Counted from the first letter of the stretch, positions 10,301-18,649 are shown. The stretch: 64,000 bases of DNA from Chitinophaga silvisoli (GCF_003412465.1 NZ_QTJV01000001.1:806001-870000), one strand, 5' to 3'. Made by a program: numbers and translations. Notes: generated from the letters alone by a model not told the origin.

Positions 10301-11496
10301 CTTCTGTGACTATCACAGCTTCTGCTACTGATTCCGATGGTTCAATAGCCAAGGTAGAATTCTACAACGGTTCTACACTGTTGGGTACATCTACTACCAG
10401 TCCCTATACCTATACATGGAATAGTGTGGCAGCAGGCAGCTATTCTCTGACGGCAAAGGCGACAGACAACGCCGGTGCAACAACGACTTCTGCTGCTGTT
10501 TCAGTTGTAGTAACAAGTAGCACAGGTGGCGGTACTTGCGACGGTATCGCTGCCTGGACTGCTACCGGTATCTACACCGGTGGTACCAAGGTGGTGTACA
10601 ACAGTAAAATTTACACTGCTAAATGGTGGACACAGGGCGAACAGCCTGATACGCACGTTGGCGATAGCCAGGTATGGACATATACAGGTGATTGTTCCGG
10701 CGGTGGTAACACCGGTGGTGGTGCTGCTCCAACGGTAAGCATCTCTTCTCCATCTGCAGGTGCTTCATTTACTGCCCCTGCTTCTGTATCTATCACTGCT
10801 GCTGCATCTGATGCTGATGGCACTATCGCGGGCGTAGCATTCTACAACGGTTCGACGCTGCTGGGTACGGTGACTGCTTCACCTTATACTTACAGCTGGA
10901 CCAACGTAGCTGCGGGTACTTATTCTCTGACAGCAAAAGCGACTGACAACAGTGGCAATTCCACTACCAGCGCTGCTGTTAACATCACTGTAAGCGGTTC
11001 TACCAGCACCGGCAACTGTGCAGGTGTCGCTACTTACCAGCCTTATCCTTCTGTGTATAATGCAGGTGATAAAGTAGTATACAACGGTTACCTGTATGTA
11101 AGCCTTGCAAATAGCCTGTACAATGTGACTCCGGGTACTGCTGACTACTGGTGGCAACCACTGGGTGCTTGTACTGCTTCTGCTGCGAGAACTACCAATA
11201 CAACTGTAGTTGCGGCTGAAACAACTGCCAAAGACCAGATCCTCGTGTTCCCTAACCCTGTAACAGGAAATAACCTGCAGGTAAGCTTAACTGCTGCTGC
11301 CGGCGAAAAAATCTGGGTGGAACTGTGGAACATCAATGGCAGCACCCCGGTAATCAGGAAAGAATATGTGGCTGGTGCCAAAGGAGCACAGGTGATTACA
11401 CTGGATGTAAGCCGTTTGCCCCAGGGTACATGGATCCTGAAAACATCCAATGCGAAAACCGGTCGCAATGGTGCTGCGAAAGTGATTAAAATGTAA
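7384..11496 (+). CDS. Large secreted chitinase with two GH18 domains, Ig-like modules, chitin-binding modules and T9SS tail
   Basis: A 1370-residue enzyme cleaving chitin, secreted through a signal peptide ending near KARAQ (residue 35). GH18 domain 1 spans about 50-500, with SIGGWS and DGIDFDWE (Asp238, Asp241, Asp243, Glu245 as acid). An Ig-like domain covers about 519-617. GH18 domain 2 spans about 620-945, with LLSIGGENG and DGFDLDIE (Asp727 to Glu734). A second Ig-like domain lies at about 950-1045, a CBM5/12 chitin-binding domain at about 1052-1100 (AAWTATGIYTGGTKVVYNSKIYT in two parts), and a third Ig-like domain at about 1110-1205. A second CBM5/12-like module covers about 1212-1264. 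The type-A T9SS sorting domain lies at about 1290-1370 (VFPNPVTGNN, GTWILKTSN). The twin-GH18 plan is that of ChiA of Flavobacterium johnsoniae, which T9SS secretes. Both catalytic motifs are intact. The gene stands alone, with terminators on both sides. Confidence 0.95.
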   Translation: MKVNFTFRNAWLCTYARHAILFLLLITGLGKARAQVSPSVTATTKNHKKQVIGYITQWDAWKDVSGIVPKGGYNQLNVDYSQYTILNFSFFGVAKDGSLHSGDFRNKNIYQVGAVQEPAALINEDIYSSWDLYLLKGELDAPLYYITDGSYAYSLGYRNSGAGWTNVNTGASGSFPLSVPKQGGAPGLIDLCHQKGIKCMASIGGWSMCKHYPSTAANATMRAKFVANCVDLINMGFDGIDFDWEYPNGPGMNIENYSQADYANFATLVEAVRAAIGSSKLITAAFSAVPSKLSGFDWTRLNKSMDYFNLMTYDYNGGWSNIAGHNAPLYDYPGAEYSGFSIDATVKGVKALGVNMAKVNIGAPFYGRGVVCTGTAALNGATSKRAETVQPDGPISTCADYTNWALNLWDGTPNYSYILQQTGSGSGWTDHWDDNAKVPYMTKGNYFLSYDNEKSIGLKAQYINDNGLAGVIVWQVFGDMLNMTSSTTPKGKLIYCPATTSPLVNKLNAVFANGTGTTNQSPTVNITSPAGGASYTAGGSITITATAADADGSVSKVAFYNGATLLSTVTAAPYTYTWSNVSAGSYSITAVATDNAGATTTSAAVALTVKTTSSDNSSGKVLVGYWHDWNLASAPYIRLKDVDSRYNVIEVAFATTGSDYATVSFTPDASLTSESEIKSDIATLQAQGRKVLLSIGGENGTLLLSSATAKASFISSMKAVLDKYNFDGFDLDIEGGTSLQLDNGDNNFTAPTTAKVVNLIAACKEIISYRTAQGKNCLLTMAPETYYVQTAYGATYSPLVGAYLPIIYGLKDQLSWIQPQLYNTGSVTALDNKVYSSATADFIVSMTEMLMTGFPVAGTSQTFPALRPDQVAFGLPAAPGAAGSGYTAPAAVLKALNYLVKGQSYGGTYTLRNSAGYSGLRGIMTWSINWDAVNNKEFASNYYPFFFGSTGGNQSPSVSITSPAANASFTAPASVTITASATDSDGSIAKVEFYNGSTLLGTSTTSPYTYTWNSVAAGSYSLTAKATDNAGATTTSAAVSVVVTSSTGGGTCDGIAAWTATGIYTGGTKVVYNSKIYTAKWWTQGEQPDTHVGDSQVWTYTGDCSGGGNTGGGAAPTVSISSPSAGASFTAPASVSITAAASDADGTIAGVAFYNGSTLLGTVTASPYTYSWTNVAAGTYSLTAKATDNSGNSTTSAAVNITVSGSTSTGNCAGVATYQPYPSVYNAGDKVVYNGYLYVSLANSLYNVTPGTADYWWQPLGACTASAARTTNTTVVAAETTAKDQILVFPNPVTGNNLQVSLTAAAGEKIWVELWNINGSTPVIRKEYVAGAKGAQVITLDVSRLPQGTWILKTSNAKTGRNGAAKVIKM

Positions 11497-11535
11497 TTAA
11501 CTGAGCGGACACGCTCCATCTATCCTTTTAATAAG

Positions 11536-11586
11536 TTAGGAACTGCGGGTGATTAAAAACCCGTAGTTCCTAATTCTGGTTTTTGA
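11536..11586 (+). terminator. Terminator 1 after the large chitinase
   Basis: A 15-bp stem with one G-U pair (11536-11550 with 11559-11573) and an 8-nt loop is followed by a T-rich stretch (ttctggttttt). It begins 40 nt after the chitinase stop. Confidence 0.85.
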
Positions 11587-11622
11587 AAAATTACCGCAGT
11601 AAGATTTTTTACTTTTCCCTCA

Positions 11623-11671
11623 CCGCAGGAACCGCCCCCGAAGCGGGGCGGTCTCCGATGCGGCTTTTTTT
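11623..11671 (+). terminator. Terminator 2, two-step stem with T7 tract
   Basis: An inner 8-bp stem (accgcccc at 11631-11638 with ggggcggt at 11645-11652) sits inside an outer 5-bp stem (ccgca 11623-11627 with tgcgg 11659-11663), then cTTTTTTT. It isolates the chitinase from the next gene cluster. Confidence 0.85.
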
Positions 11672-11881
11672 CACGTTTTAAAACTGAACTTGCATGAGCT
11701 AAACCTTTACACTCCTACCATTTTATTCTTCATTTTTTTCCACGTTGATTCTCATTGATCAGGTAGTGCATCCTTGTTATTTCATTAAAGACCCTTCTGA
11801 GTCAGGAATTTGCCTTTGGCTGGCCTGGCGGAAAATAAACAGATACCACTACCATTTACTAACAGGCTAAAATCATTCATT
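11672..11881. other. Upstream region of the four-gene degradation cluster
   Basis: About 210 nt after terminator 2. It must contain the promoter for the cluster starting at 11882, but no clear Bacteroidetes promoter pair was recognised. In-frame codons 11810-11881 lie upstream of the chosen ATG; they encode a hydrophilic stretch unlike a signal peptide and are treated as leader. Confidence 0.4.
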
Positions 11882-13684
11882 ATGAATGCTAAGAACTGTA
11901 TCGTACTGCTGCTTGTAGCGCTATTGGGTCACTCTTCGCTCTTTGCTCAATCAGGTATTTATGCTGGTGGACCTGTATATAAAAACAGAAACTACTCCAT
12001 CAGTGAACTCAAAAATTCAGGTTTTACATATGTAGTGGTATGGACCATACATATCGATGCCAGCGGCAACTTTAACTTCAATGCCGAATTCCCCTTAGTG
12101 CAAAACGGATCATATATAGGTGCCAGTACCTACCCCAATTTTGCAAATGATATTGCCCTGCTCAAGTCAGCTCCGACTACTATCAACAGGGTAGAGTTTT
12201 GTATCAGCGCATGGGGTTCCGGCACCTTTGCGAACATTAAAAACCTGATCGCGTCACAGGGTACCGGTAGTACCAGCATCCTGTACAAAAATTTCCAGGC
12301 ACTGAAAAATGCCATTCCTGCCGTAGATGCCATTGCTTTTGACGATGAAAGCACTTATGATGTAAGTTCCTCCACAGCCCTGGCCCTAATGTTAGGTAAC
12401 CTGGGATATAAGGTAACGCTGGTACCATATATTAATGCCGGTTACTGGACCAGCGTAGCTACTAATACAAACAATCAGCTGGCCGGCACCGTTACCCGGG
12501 TAGACCTGCAATGTTATTCCGGTGGGGCAGGCAACAGCCCCTGCAGTAGTAGCTGGAACTTCGGCGCTATTCCTGTTTATGCAGGTTTGTGGGATGCAGA
12601 AAAATCTACTTCACAGGTGACCAGCACATTGAATGGATGGAAGAGCAGTTGTAGCAGTAAACTGGGTGGAGGTTTCATCTGGTTGTACGATGATATTGAC
12701 AATTCAGGTGCTACTGCCAGTTATGCCACTGCAGTGAATAGTGTGTTTGGTGGTGGTAGTAAGAATACAGCCGCCGCTACTTTTTATAAGGATTGCAATT
12801 ATAGTGGTTTGGGTATTAGTCTGCCAACAGGCAATTATACCCTTGCCCAATTATTATCACATGGCATCCTGAACGATGATATTTCTTCTATACAGGTGAA
12901 CAGCGGGTATCAGACGACTGTGTATGCAAATGATAATTATGGTGGTAGTTCCCTGCTGGTGAATGCAAATAATAGCTGCCTGGTAAATAACAGCTTTAAT
13001 GACCTCATCAGTTCATTGAAAATCTCTTCTGCTACCCCTGCCACTACCACTAAAATCCAGGCCGAAAATTATAGTTCTATGGCTGGTGTGCAGACCGAAA
13101 GCACAACTGATACGGACGGTGGTTTAAGTGTAGGATATATAGATACCGGCGACTGGATGGCGTATTCCAATATTACGATTCCGGCTACCGGCACTTATCG
13201 CATAGATTATCGCGTGGCCAGTGAATCAACAGGTGGGCAGCTATCCCTGGACCTCAATGGAGGCACTACTATACTGGGATACCAGACCGTACCAATAACG
13301 GGCGGCTGGCAAACCTGGCAGACTGTATCCCAGACTGTAAGTATCACTGCCGGTACTTATGCCTTCGGGATCTATGCCCAATCAGGTGGCTGGAACCTGA
13401 ACTGGTGGAGCATCACACCTGTATCAACTGCAAGAGTAGCCGCTTCAGCATCTGTAACACCCACGGCATTTAAGATCTATCCAAACCCTGCCCGGCAGGA
13501 ATTAAAAATCAATGCAGACATCAGGGATGCACTGGTACAGATCTATGATATGTCCGGGCACCAGGTCATGATTGTAAAGCCTGCAAGCAATACGATTAAT
13601 ATCTCTCAGTTGACACCCGGAACTTATACACTGGTGTTTACAAAAGATGGTAATCGTACTACCCGTCAATTTATCAAACATTAA
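11882..13684 (+). CDS. Secreted GH18-like protein with beta/gamma-crystallin domain, CBM6 and T9SS tail
   Basis: 600 residues from ATG 11882, which gives a clean signal peptide (NCIVLLLVALLGHSSLFAQ). An in-frame extension to 11810 is possible but unlikely. The N-terminal part (about 20-295) looks like a GH18-type TIM barrel. Its catalytic segment reads DAIAFDDE (Asp149 to Glu156): the general acid Glu and preceding Asp are kept, but the middle Asp of DxxDxDxE is Ala. A beta/gamma-crystallin module (about 298-380) carries two calcium-binding clamps, NDDISS and NDLISS. CBM6 follows (about 390-515, QAENYSSM, DTGDWMAY, GGWNLNWW) and then a type-A T9SS domain (KIYPNPARQE ... GTYTLVF). It is first in a four-gene cluster, 27 nt before the GH18 chitinase. 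Whether it is an active hydrolase or a chitin-binding protein is open. Confidence 0.75.
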   Translation: MNAKNCIVLLLVALLGHSSLFAQSGIYAGGPVYKNRNYSISELKNSGFTYVVVWTIHIDASGNFNFNAEFPLVQNGSYIGASTYPNFANDIALLKSAPTTINRVEFCISAWGSGTFANIKNLIASQGTGSTSILYKNFQALKNAIPAVDAIAFDDESTYDVSSSTALALMLGNLGYKVTLVPYINAGYWTSVATNTNNQLAGTVTRVDLQCYSGGAGNSPCSSSWNFGAIPVYAGLWDAEKSTSQVTSTLNGWKSSCSSKLGGGFIWLYDDIDNSGATASYATAVNSVFGGGSKNTAAATFYKDCNYSGLGISLPTGNYTLAQLLSHGILNDDISSIQVNSGYQTTVYANDNYGGSSLLVNANNSCLVNNSFNDLISSLKISSATPATTTKIQAENYSSMAGVQTESTTDTDGGLSVGYIDTGDWMAYSNITIPATGTYRIDYRVASESTGGQLSLDLNGGTTILGYQTVPITGGWQTWQTVSQTVSITAGTYAFGIYAQSGGWNLNWWSITPVSTARVAASASVTPTAFKIYPNPARQELKINADIRDALVQIYDMSGHQVMIVKPASNTINISQLTPGTYTLVFTKDGNRTTRQFIKH

Positions 13685-13711
13685 TTTTTTCACTCCCTCA
13701 AAATAAACCAT

Positions 13712-15313
13712 ATGCAAACAAACAAATGGATAAGGGCTGCATTCCTCAGTATTGCAACCCTTATCTTCTCTTCACAGGCATTCTCGCAGTTCAAAGTGGT
13801 GGGATATATGCCTTCATGGTCTGGTGATGTGAATGCTATACAGTATAGCAAACTAACGCACATCAACTATGCTTTTTTACTGCCTACCGCAACAGGTGGT
13901 CTGCAGGCTATAGAGAATGCTTCAAAGCTTTCCAGTCTTGTATCTCTCGCCCATGCAAACGGAAAGAAAGTACTGATAGCAGTAGGTGGCTGGAACAATG
14001 GTGATGACAGTGGTTTTGAATCCATTGCGGCAAACAGTGGTTACCGTACCACGTTCGTAAACAATCTGCTTGGTTTCGTAAACCAATACGGTCTGGACGG
14101 TGTGGATATTGACTGGGAATATCCTGATGCGGGCGCTTCTGCGAACAACTATGTATCGCTCATGACCCAGCTGTCTACAGCGCTGCATAACCAGGGTAAA
14201 CTGCTGACTGCTGCCGTAGTAGGTACAGGTGGAGAGAGTATTCTGAGCAGCGTATTTGCACAGGTAGATTTCCTGAACATCATGGCCTATGATTATAACA
14301 ACTACGATCACTCTACTTATTCTTATGCATCACAGGCTATCACATACTGGAAGGGCAGGGGCCTGGCTGCCGGCAAGGCTATTCTGGGTGTACCGTTTTA
14401 CGGTCGTCCTTCCTGGGAAACTTATGCAGCGCTGATAGCAAGAGGGGCTGATCCATACAGCGATACGTATAGTGGCGTTGGTTACAATGGTATCAATACG
14501 ATCAAAGCTAAAACCGACCTGGCTTACAATTCAGGTGGCGGTATTATGATCTGGGAACTGTCAGGTGATGCAACAGGAACCTATTCACTCGTATCGGCTA
14601 TTGCTACTGAACTGGCATTCTTGCAGGGTAATACCGGCGGTGGCACTTCTACAACTATACAGGCCGAGAATTATACATCTATGTCAGGTGTACAGACGGA
14701 AACTACTACTGATTCAGGTGGTGGTCTGAATGTAGGATACATTGATACCGGCGACTGGATGGCTTATGCTAATATTAATTTTCCTACTTCCGGCACTTAC
14801 AAAGTTGAATACCGTGTAGCTTCCCTCAGCGGTGGTGGTCGTCTTTCACTGGACCTGAATGCAGGATCAACGGTATTGGGCTACCTGGATGTACCATCTA
14901 CCGGAGGCTGGCAGACATGGACCACTATTTCACACAATGTGAGCGTTACAGCGGGTACCTATGCACTGGGCATATATGCACAGGCAGGCGGCTGGAACCT
15001 GAACTGGATTAAGATTACCAAAGTATCTTCAGCTGCGAAATCAGCAGCAGGCACAACTACCATAACCGCTGCAGATACGCATGAGAGCAGCGTGATTATA
15101 TACCCTAATCCTGTAGCAAGCGATCTGCACCTGAGGGGTGAGTACACCCAACCAGGTGGTTACCTCACTGTTTACGACCTGAATGGCAAGCAGGTACTAA
15201 ATGTAAAGAGTGGGGTACAGCAGATCGCAGTAGCCGGATTACCAACCGGTACTTACCTGTTAACCTATACAAAAGGTGAAAAGCGAATCACTCAAAAGTT
15301 TGTAAAACAATAA
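13712..15313 (+). CDS. GH18 chitinase with CBM6 and T9SS type-A sorting domain
   Basis: A 533-residue secreted chitinase. A signal peptide (LSIATLIFSSQAFSQ) precedes a compact GH18 barrel (about 27-305) opening with KVVGYMPSW. It contains LIAVGGWNNG and the intact motif DGVDIDWE (Asp129, Asp132, Asp134, Glu136), plus MAYDYNN and the late GIMIWELSGD strand. CBM6 covers about 314-432 and the type-A T9SS sorting domain about 455-533 (IIYPNPVASD, LPTGTYLLTY). The short barrel, without the large insertion of processive chitinases, suggests endo-acting cleavage; this is inference. The CBM6 is nearly the same as that of the neighbouring genes, implying recent module copying. Confidence 0.93.
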   Translation: MQTNKWIRAAFLSIATLIFSSQAFSQFKVVGYMPSWSGDVNAIQYSKLTHINYAFLLPTATGGLQAIENASKLSSLVSLAHANGKKVLIAVGGWNNGDDSGFESIAANSGYRTTFVNNLLGFVNQYGLDGVDIDWEYPDAGASANNYVSLMTQLSTALHNQGKLLTAAVVGTGGESILSSVFAQVDFLNIMAYDYNNYDHSTYSYASQAITYWKGRGLAAGKAILGVPFYGRPSWETYAALIARGADPYSDTYSGVGYNGINTIKAKTDLAYNSGGGIMIWELSGDATGTYSLVSAIATELAFLQGNTGGGTSTTIQAENYTSMSGVQTETTTDSGGGLNVGYIDTGDWMAYANINFPTSGTYKVEYRVASLSGGGRLSLDLNAGSTVLGYLDVPSTGGWQTWTTISHNVSVTAGTYALGIYAQAGGWNLNWIKITKVSSAAKSAAGTTTITAADTHESSVIIYPNPVASDLHLRGEYTQPGGYLTVYDLNGKQVLNVKSGVQQIAVAGLPTGTYLLTYTKGEKRITQKFVKQ

Positions 15314-15320
15314 GGCTTTA

Positions 15321-15341
15321 GATATACCATATCGTTTTTTT
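15321..15341 (+). terminator. Weak hairpin with T7 tract between chitinase and GH16 genes
   Basis: A 5-bp stem (gatat/atatc, 3-nt loop, 15321-15333) is followed by gTTTTTTT. It is short and AT-rich, so it is more likely a partial attenuator than a full stop within the cluster. Confidence 0.4.
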
Positions 15342-15371
15342 ATTAACCATTTAAAACCAAAACCCTCAATT

Positions 15372-16532
15372 ATGATTCGATCCTTGAAATTCCCTCTATT
15401 GTTAACCGCCATGCTGGCGCTGACAGGTAGCGCAGCTATGGCACAAAACTGGCAACTGGTATGGGCCGACGAGTTCACCAGCAGCATTGGCCCTGACTGG
15501 GTATTTGAGACAGGTGCCGGCGGCTGGGGCAACAACGAGCTGGAATACTACCGGGCAGAGAATGCCAGTATCGAGAATGGACAACTGGTAATCACCGCAA
15601 AAAACGAGAGCTACGGCGGTGCCAGTTACACTTCCACCCGTATGAAGACTCAGGGCAAAAAATCATGGACATACGGCAAAATTGAAGCCCGTATTGCAAT
15701 GCCCTCATTTTCCGGTTCATGGCCTGCATTCTGGATGCTGGGCGACAACATCGGTTCTGTAGGCTGGCCAGCCTGCGGTGAGATCGATATCATGGAGCAC
15801 ATCAACACAGATCCCAACGTGTACGGTACTGTACACTGGGTAGGTACGAATGGTGGCCAGGCTGACTATGGCAGCAATACACCTGTGTCCGTGACCGGTT
15901 ACCACGTTTATTCCATCGAATGGACCCCTACTTATATTAAGTGGTTCGTAGATGGTGCTCAGTACAATGAAATCAACATCGCTAACAATGTAGGCAGCAC
16001 TGAAGAATTCCAGAAGGCATTCTTCATTATCCTGAACTTCGCTGTTGGCGGTAACTGGCCAGGTTTCACCATCAATAACGCTGCATTCCCTGCTAAAATG
16101 TATGTGGATTATGTAAGAGTATATCAAGATGGTGGTGGTACCAGCACATTTACAAAACAGGTAGAAGCAGAATCTTACAGCTCTATGTCTGGTGTACAAA
16201 CAGAAACCACTACCGATACCAATGGTGGTTCAAATGTTGGTTACATCGACACTGGCGATTGGATGGCTTACAACAGCATTACCATTCCTACTACCGGTAC
16301 TTACAAAATTGAATACCGTGTAGCTTCCCAGAGTGGTGGTGGTCGTCTCTCCCTTGACCTGAATGCAGGTTCTACCATATTAGGTTACCTGGATATTCCG
16401 TCTACAGGTGGCTGGCAGAACTGGACTACGGTTTCCCATACCGTAACTATCAATGCCGGTACTTACAACTTCGGTATTTACGCCCAATCCGGAGGCTGGA
16501 ATCTGAACTGGTTCAAGATTACAAAATTGTAA
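15372..16532 (+). CDS. GH16 beta-glucanase (laminarinase-like) with CBM6
   Basis: A 386-residue secreted glycoside hydrolase, probably an endo-beta-1,3-glucanase. A signal peptide ends at AAMAQ (about residue 24). The GH16 jelly roll spans 25-255, with LVWADEFTSS at its start, NNELEYY, and the catalytic motif GEIDIMEH, in which Glu137 is the nucleophile, Asp139 the helper and Glu142 the acid/base. CBM6 fills 263-386. The protein ends directly after CBM6 and has no T9SS sorting tail, unlike its neighbours, so it may be retained in the periplasm, released by another route or carried with a partner. It lies 58 nt after the chitinase and 35 nt before the protease gene. Beta-1,3-glucan plus chitin as joint substrates points to fungal walls. 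Confidence 0.92.
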   Translation: MIRSLKFPLLLTAMLALTGSAAMAQNWQLVWADEFTSSIGPDWVFETGAGGWGNNELEYYRAENASIENGQLVITAKNESYGGASYTSTRMKTQGKKSWTYGKIEARIAMPSFSGSWPAFWMLGDNIGSVGWPACGEIDIMEHINTDPNVYGTVHWVGTNGGQADYGSNTPVSVTGYHVYSIEWTPTYIKWFVDGAQYNEINIANNVGSTEEFQKAFFIILNFAVGGNWPGFTINNAAFPAKMYVDYVRVYQDGGGTSTFTKQVEAESYSSMSGVQTETTTDTNGGSNVGYIDTGDWMAYNSITIPTTGTYKIEYRVASQSGGGRLSLDLNAGSTILGYLDIPSTGGWQNWTTVSHTVTINAGTYNFGIYAQSGGWNLNWFKITKL

Positions 16533-16567
16533 AAGAGCATTTGTTTAATCTATCAACGTAAACCCTT

Positions 16568-18649
16568 ATGAGCACAATTGTAAAATTTCTATCTGGCGCA
16601 ACCATGCTGATGATGTCGGCGGCACTTGCTTTCGGGCAACAACAACCTTATCGCTTAGGTTCACCTGCGGGCCTTCGCGACGATATCAGAGCACAGGCAA
16701 AATCTTCTAATGCACGTCTGACCAGCGCTGCAGAGTTAAAAGTAGGTCCTAATACTGTATTGACCGGTAAAGTAAACGCCCGCCGTACAGATAACAAAAC
16801 AGAGGAATTTGTAGCGGGTGAAATCGATGGCGTAGCTGGTTCTTCCTTCTACCTGGAAGTAAAAGGTGAAGAGGTACGTGGTTTCGTTATTCTTCGCAAA
16901 ACCAAAACCAGTTATAAATATTATACAGAAAACGGAACCGCCTATGTGAAACAGGTACCACTGGATTCAGTACTTTGTACTGATTACACACCGGCACCTG
17001 CTCCCCAGGGAAATGCTAAGGTGGCATCTACTCCTGCTACCAGCAGTGTTGCTGCGCTGGGTTCACTGCAAAGTTTACCAAACGCAAATGGTGTAGTCCT
17101 GCTGGATTTTGATGGTCAGGTTGTAACCAGTTCTTACTGGAACAATGGTGTGACCATCAATGCGGCTCCTGCAAACCTGAGCGAAGCTGAACAGCTGGAA
17201 GTATGGGAACTGGTAAGTGAGGATTACCGTCCATTCCAGCTGAACATTACCAATGATGAAGCAGTGTACAATTCATATCCTGCTAACAGAAGAATGCGTT
17301 GCATTTTCACACCAACCAATACTGCTGCTCCTGGTAGTGGCGGCGTAGCTTACATCGGTTCTTTCAACTGGGGTAATGAAACGCCATGCTGGGTATTCAA
17401 CGGTGGTGTAAAAGGTGCCGGTGATGCAGCTTCACACGAAGTAGGCCATACATTTGGCCTTGGGCATGATGGCCGTACTAATCCATCTGAAGGTTACTAC
17501 CTGGGTAATGGAACCTGGGCACCAATCATGGGTGCCGGTTACTATGTACCGGTTTGCCAGTGGAGCAAGGGTGAATACCAGTATGCGAACAACACGGAGG
17601 ATGATCTGGCTAAGATTTCCAGCGCTACCTATGGTGTGGGTTACAGAACAGATGATTATGGTGGTACAATTGCTACTGCTTCTTCACTGGGTGTAAGTAC
17701 CAGCGGTGCTGTAAACAAGAGTGGTGTAATAGAGCGTACCGGCGATCAGGACTTCTTCTCTTTCACTACAGGTGGGGGAGCATTGTCTCTGAGCATTGCG
17801 ACACCTACCCGTCAGCCTAACCTCGATATCCTGGCTACCTTGTACAATAGTAGCGGAAGCGTAGTAGCTACCGGCAACCCTGCTGGTTTGCCAGCTACCC
17901 TGAGTACCACACTTGCTGCCGGTACTTATTATTTATCTATCACAGGTACAGGCTACCTGGATCCGGCTACTACCGGCTACTCCAATTATGGATCACTGGG
18001 TAGTTACCAGATCACGGGTACAGTGTCTACGCCATCATCTGCTGCAGCTACTATTTACAAGGATTGTAACTATAACGGTTATGCGATCAACCTGGGTGTA
18101 GGTAGCTACAACATGGCTGACCTGATTGCATTGGGTGCGGCTAATGACGACGTTTCTTCTATGAAGATAGCGAGCGGTTACGAAGTGATCCTGTATAAAG
18201 ATATCAACTTCTCCGGCGATGCATATCTGTTCAGGGGCGACTGGTCCTGCCTGGTATCTGTAGGTCTGTCTGACGGTTCTACAGTAAACCTGAATGACTG
18301 GACCACATCCCTGATCGTACGGGCTTCAACGGCATCAGCTGCCCGTACCACTGCAGCGCCTGCTGCTTCTGCAGAGAAAGTACAGGAGGGAGTAACGGAA
18401 GAGGCTAAACTGGAAACTACACTCACAGTAACGCCTAACCCAACAGCTAACGAAGTACAGGTGAAAGGTCCGTCTAAAGATGGCTACCTGTATGTAAGCA
18501 TCTATACGCTGGATGGCAAGACTATCGTAGCGCCAAAACGTATTGTGAGCGGCGACAAGATAGACTTGTCCAGGACAGCTCCGGGTATTTATCTTGTAAG
18601 AGTGTTCAATGGTCAGGAAACAACAACAAGAAAGATTGTAAAATACTGA
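16568..18649 (+). CDS. Secreted zinc metalloprotease with PPC-type, beta/gamma-crystallin and T9SS domains
   Basis: A 693-residue secreted metallopeptidase. The signal peptide ends at ALAFGQ. A propeptide-like region (about 24-165) precedes a reprolysin-like catalytic domain whose zinc site is HEVGHTFGLGH (His290, Glu291, His294, His300), the extended HExxHxxGxxH metzincin motif. A pre-peptidase C-terminal-like beta domain (about 375-490) has DQDFFSF and AGTYYLSI. A beta/gamma-crystallin module (about 494-590) carries calcium clamps NDDVSS and NDWTTS. The last 80 residues are a type-A T9SS domain (VTPNPTANEV, GIYLVRVFNG). As last gene of the cluster it would add proteolysis to chitin and glucan attack. 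It is followed by a terminator at 18729. Substrate is not deducible. Confidence 0.88.
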   Translation: MSTIVKFLSGATMLMMSAALAFGQQQPYRLGSPAGLRDDIRAQAKSSNARLTSAAELKVGPNTVLTGKVNARRTDNKTEEFVAGEIDGVAGSSFYLEVKGEEVRGFVILRKTKTSYKYYTENGTAYVKQVPLDSVLCTDYTPAPAPQGNAKVASTPATSSVAALGSLQSLPNANGVVLLDFDGQVVTSSYWNNGVTINAAPANLSEAEQLEVWELVSEDYRPFQLNITNDEAVYNSYPANRRMRCIFTPTNTAAPGSGGVAYIGSFNWGNETPCWVFNGGVKGAGDAASHEVGHTFGLGHDGRTNPSEGYYLGNGTWAPIMGAGYYVPVCQWSKGEYQYANNTEDDLAKISSATYGVGYRTDDYGGTIATASSLGVSTSGAVNKSGVIERTGDQDFFSFTTGGGALSLSIATPTRQPNLDILATLYNSSGSVVATGNPAGLPATLSTTLAAGTYYLSITGTGYLDPATTGYSNYGSLGSYQITGTVSTPSSAAATIYKDCNYNGYAINLGVGSYNMADLIALGAANDDVSSMKIASGYEVILYKDINFSGDAYLFRGDWSCLVSVGLSDGSTVNLNDWTTSLIVRASTASAARTTAAPAASAEKVQEGVTEEAKLETTLTVTPNPTANEVQVKGPSKDGYLYVSIYTLDGKTIVAPKRIVSGDKIDLSRTAPGIYLVRVFNGQETTTRKIVKY

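Noticed and set aside
8938..11265. Repeated DNA around the Ig-like domains of the large chitinase
   Set aside because: The similarity is explained by three homologous Ig-like modules inside one reading frame and not by a separate repeat element.
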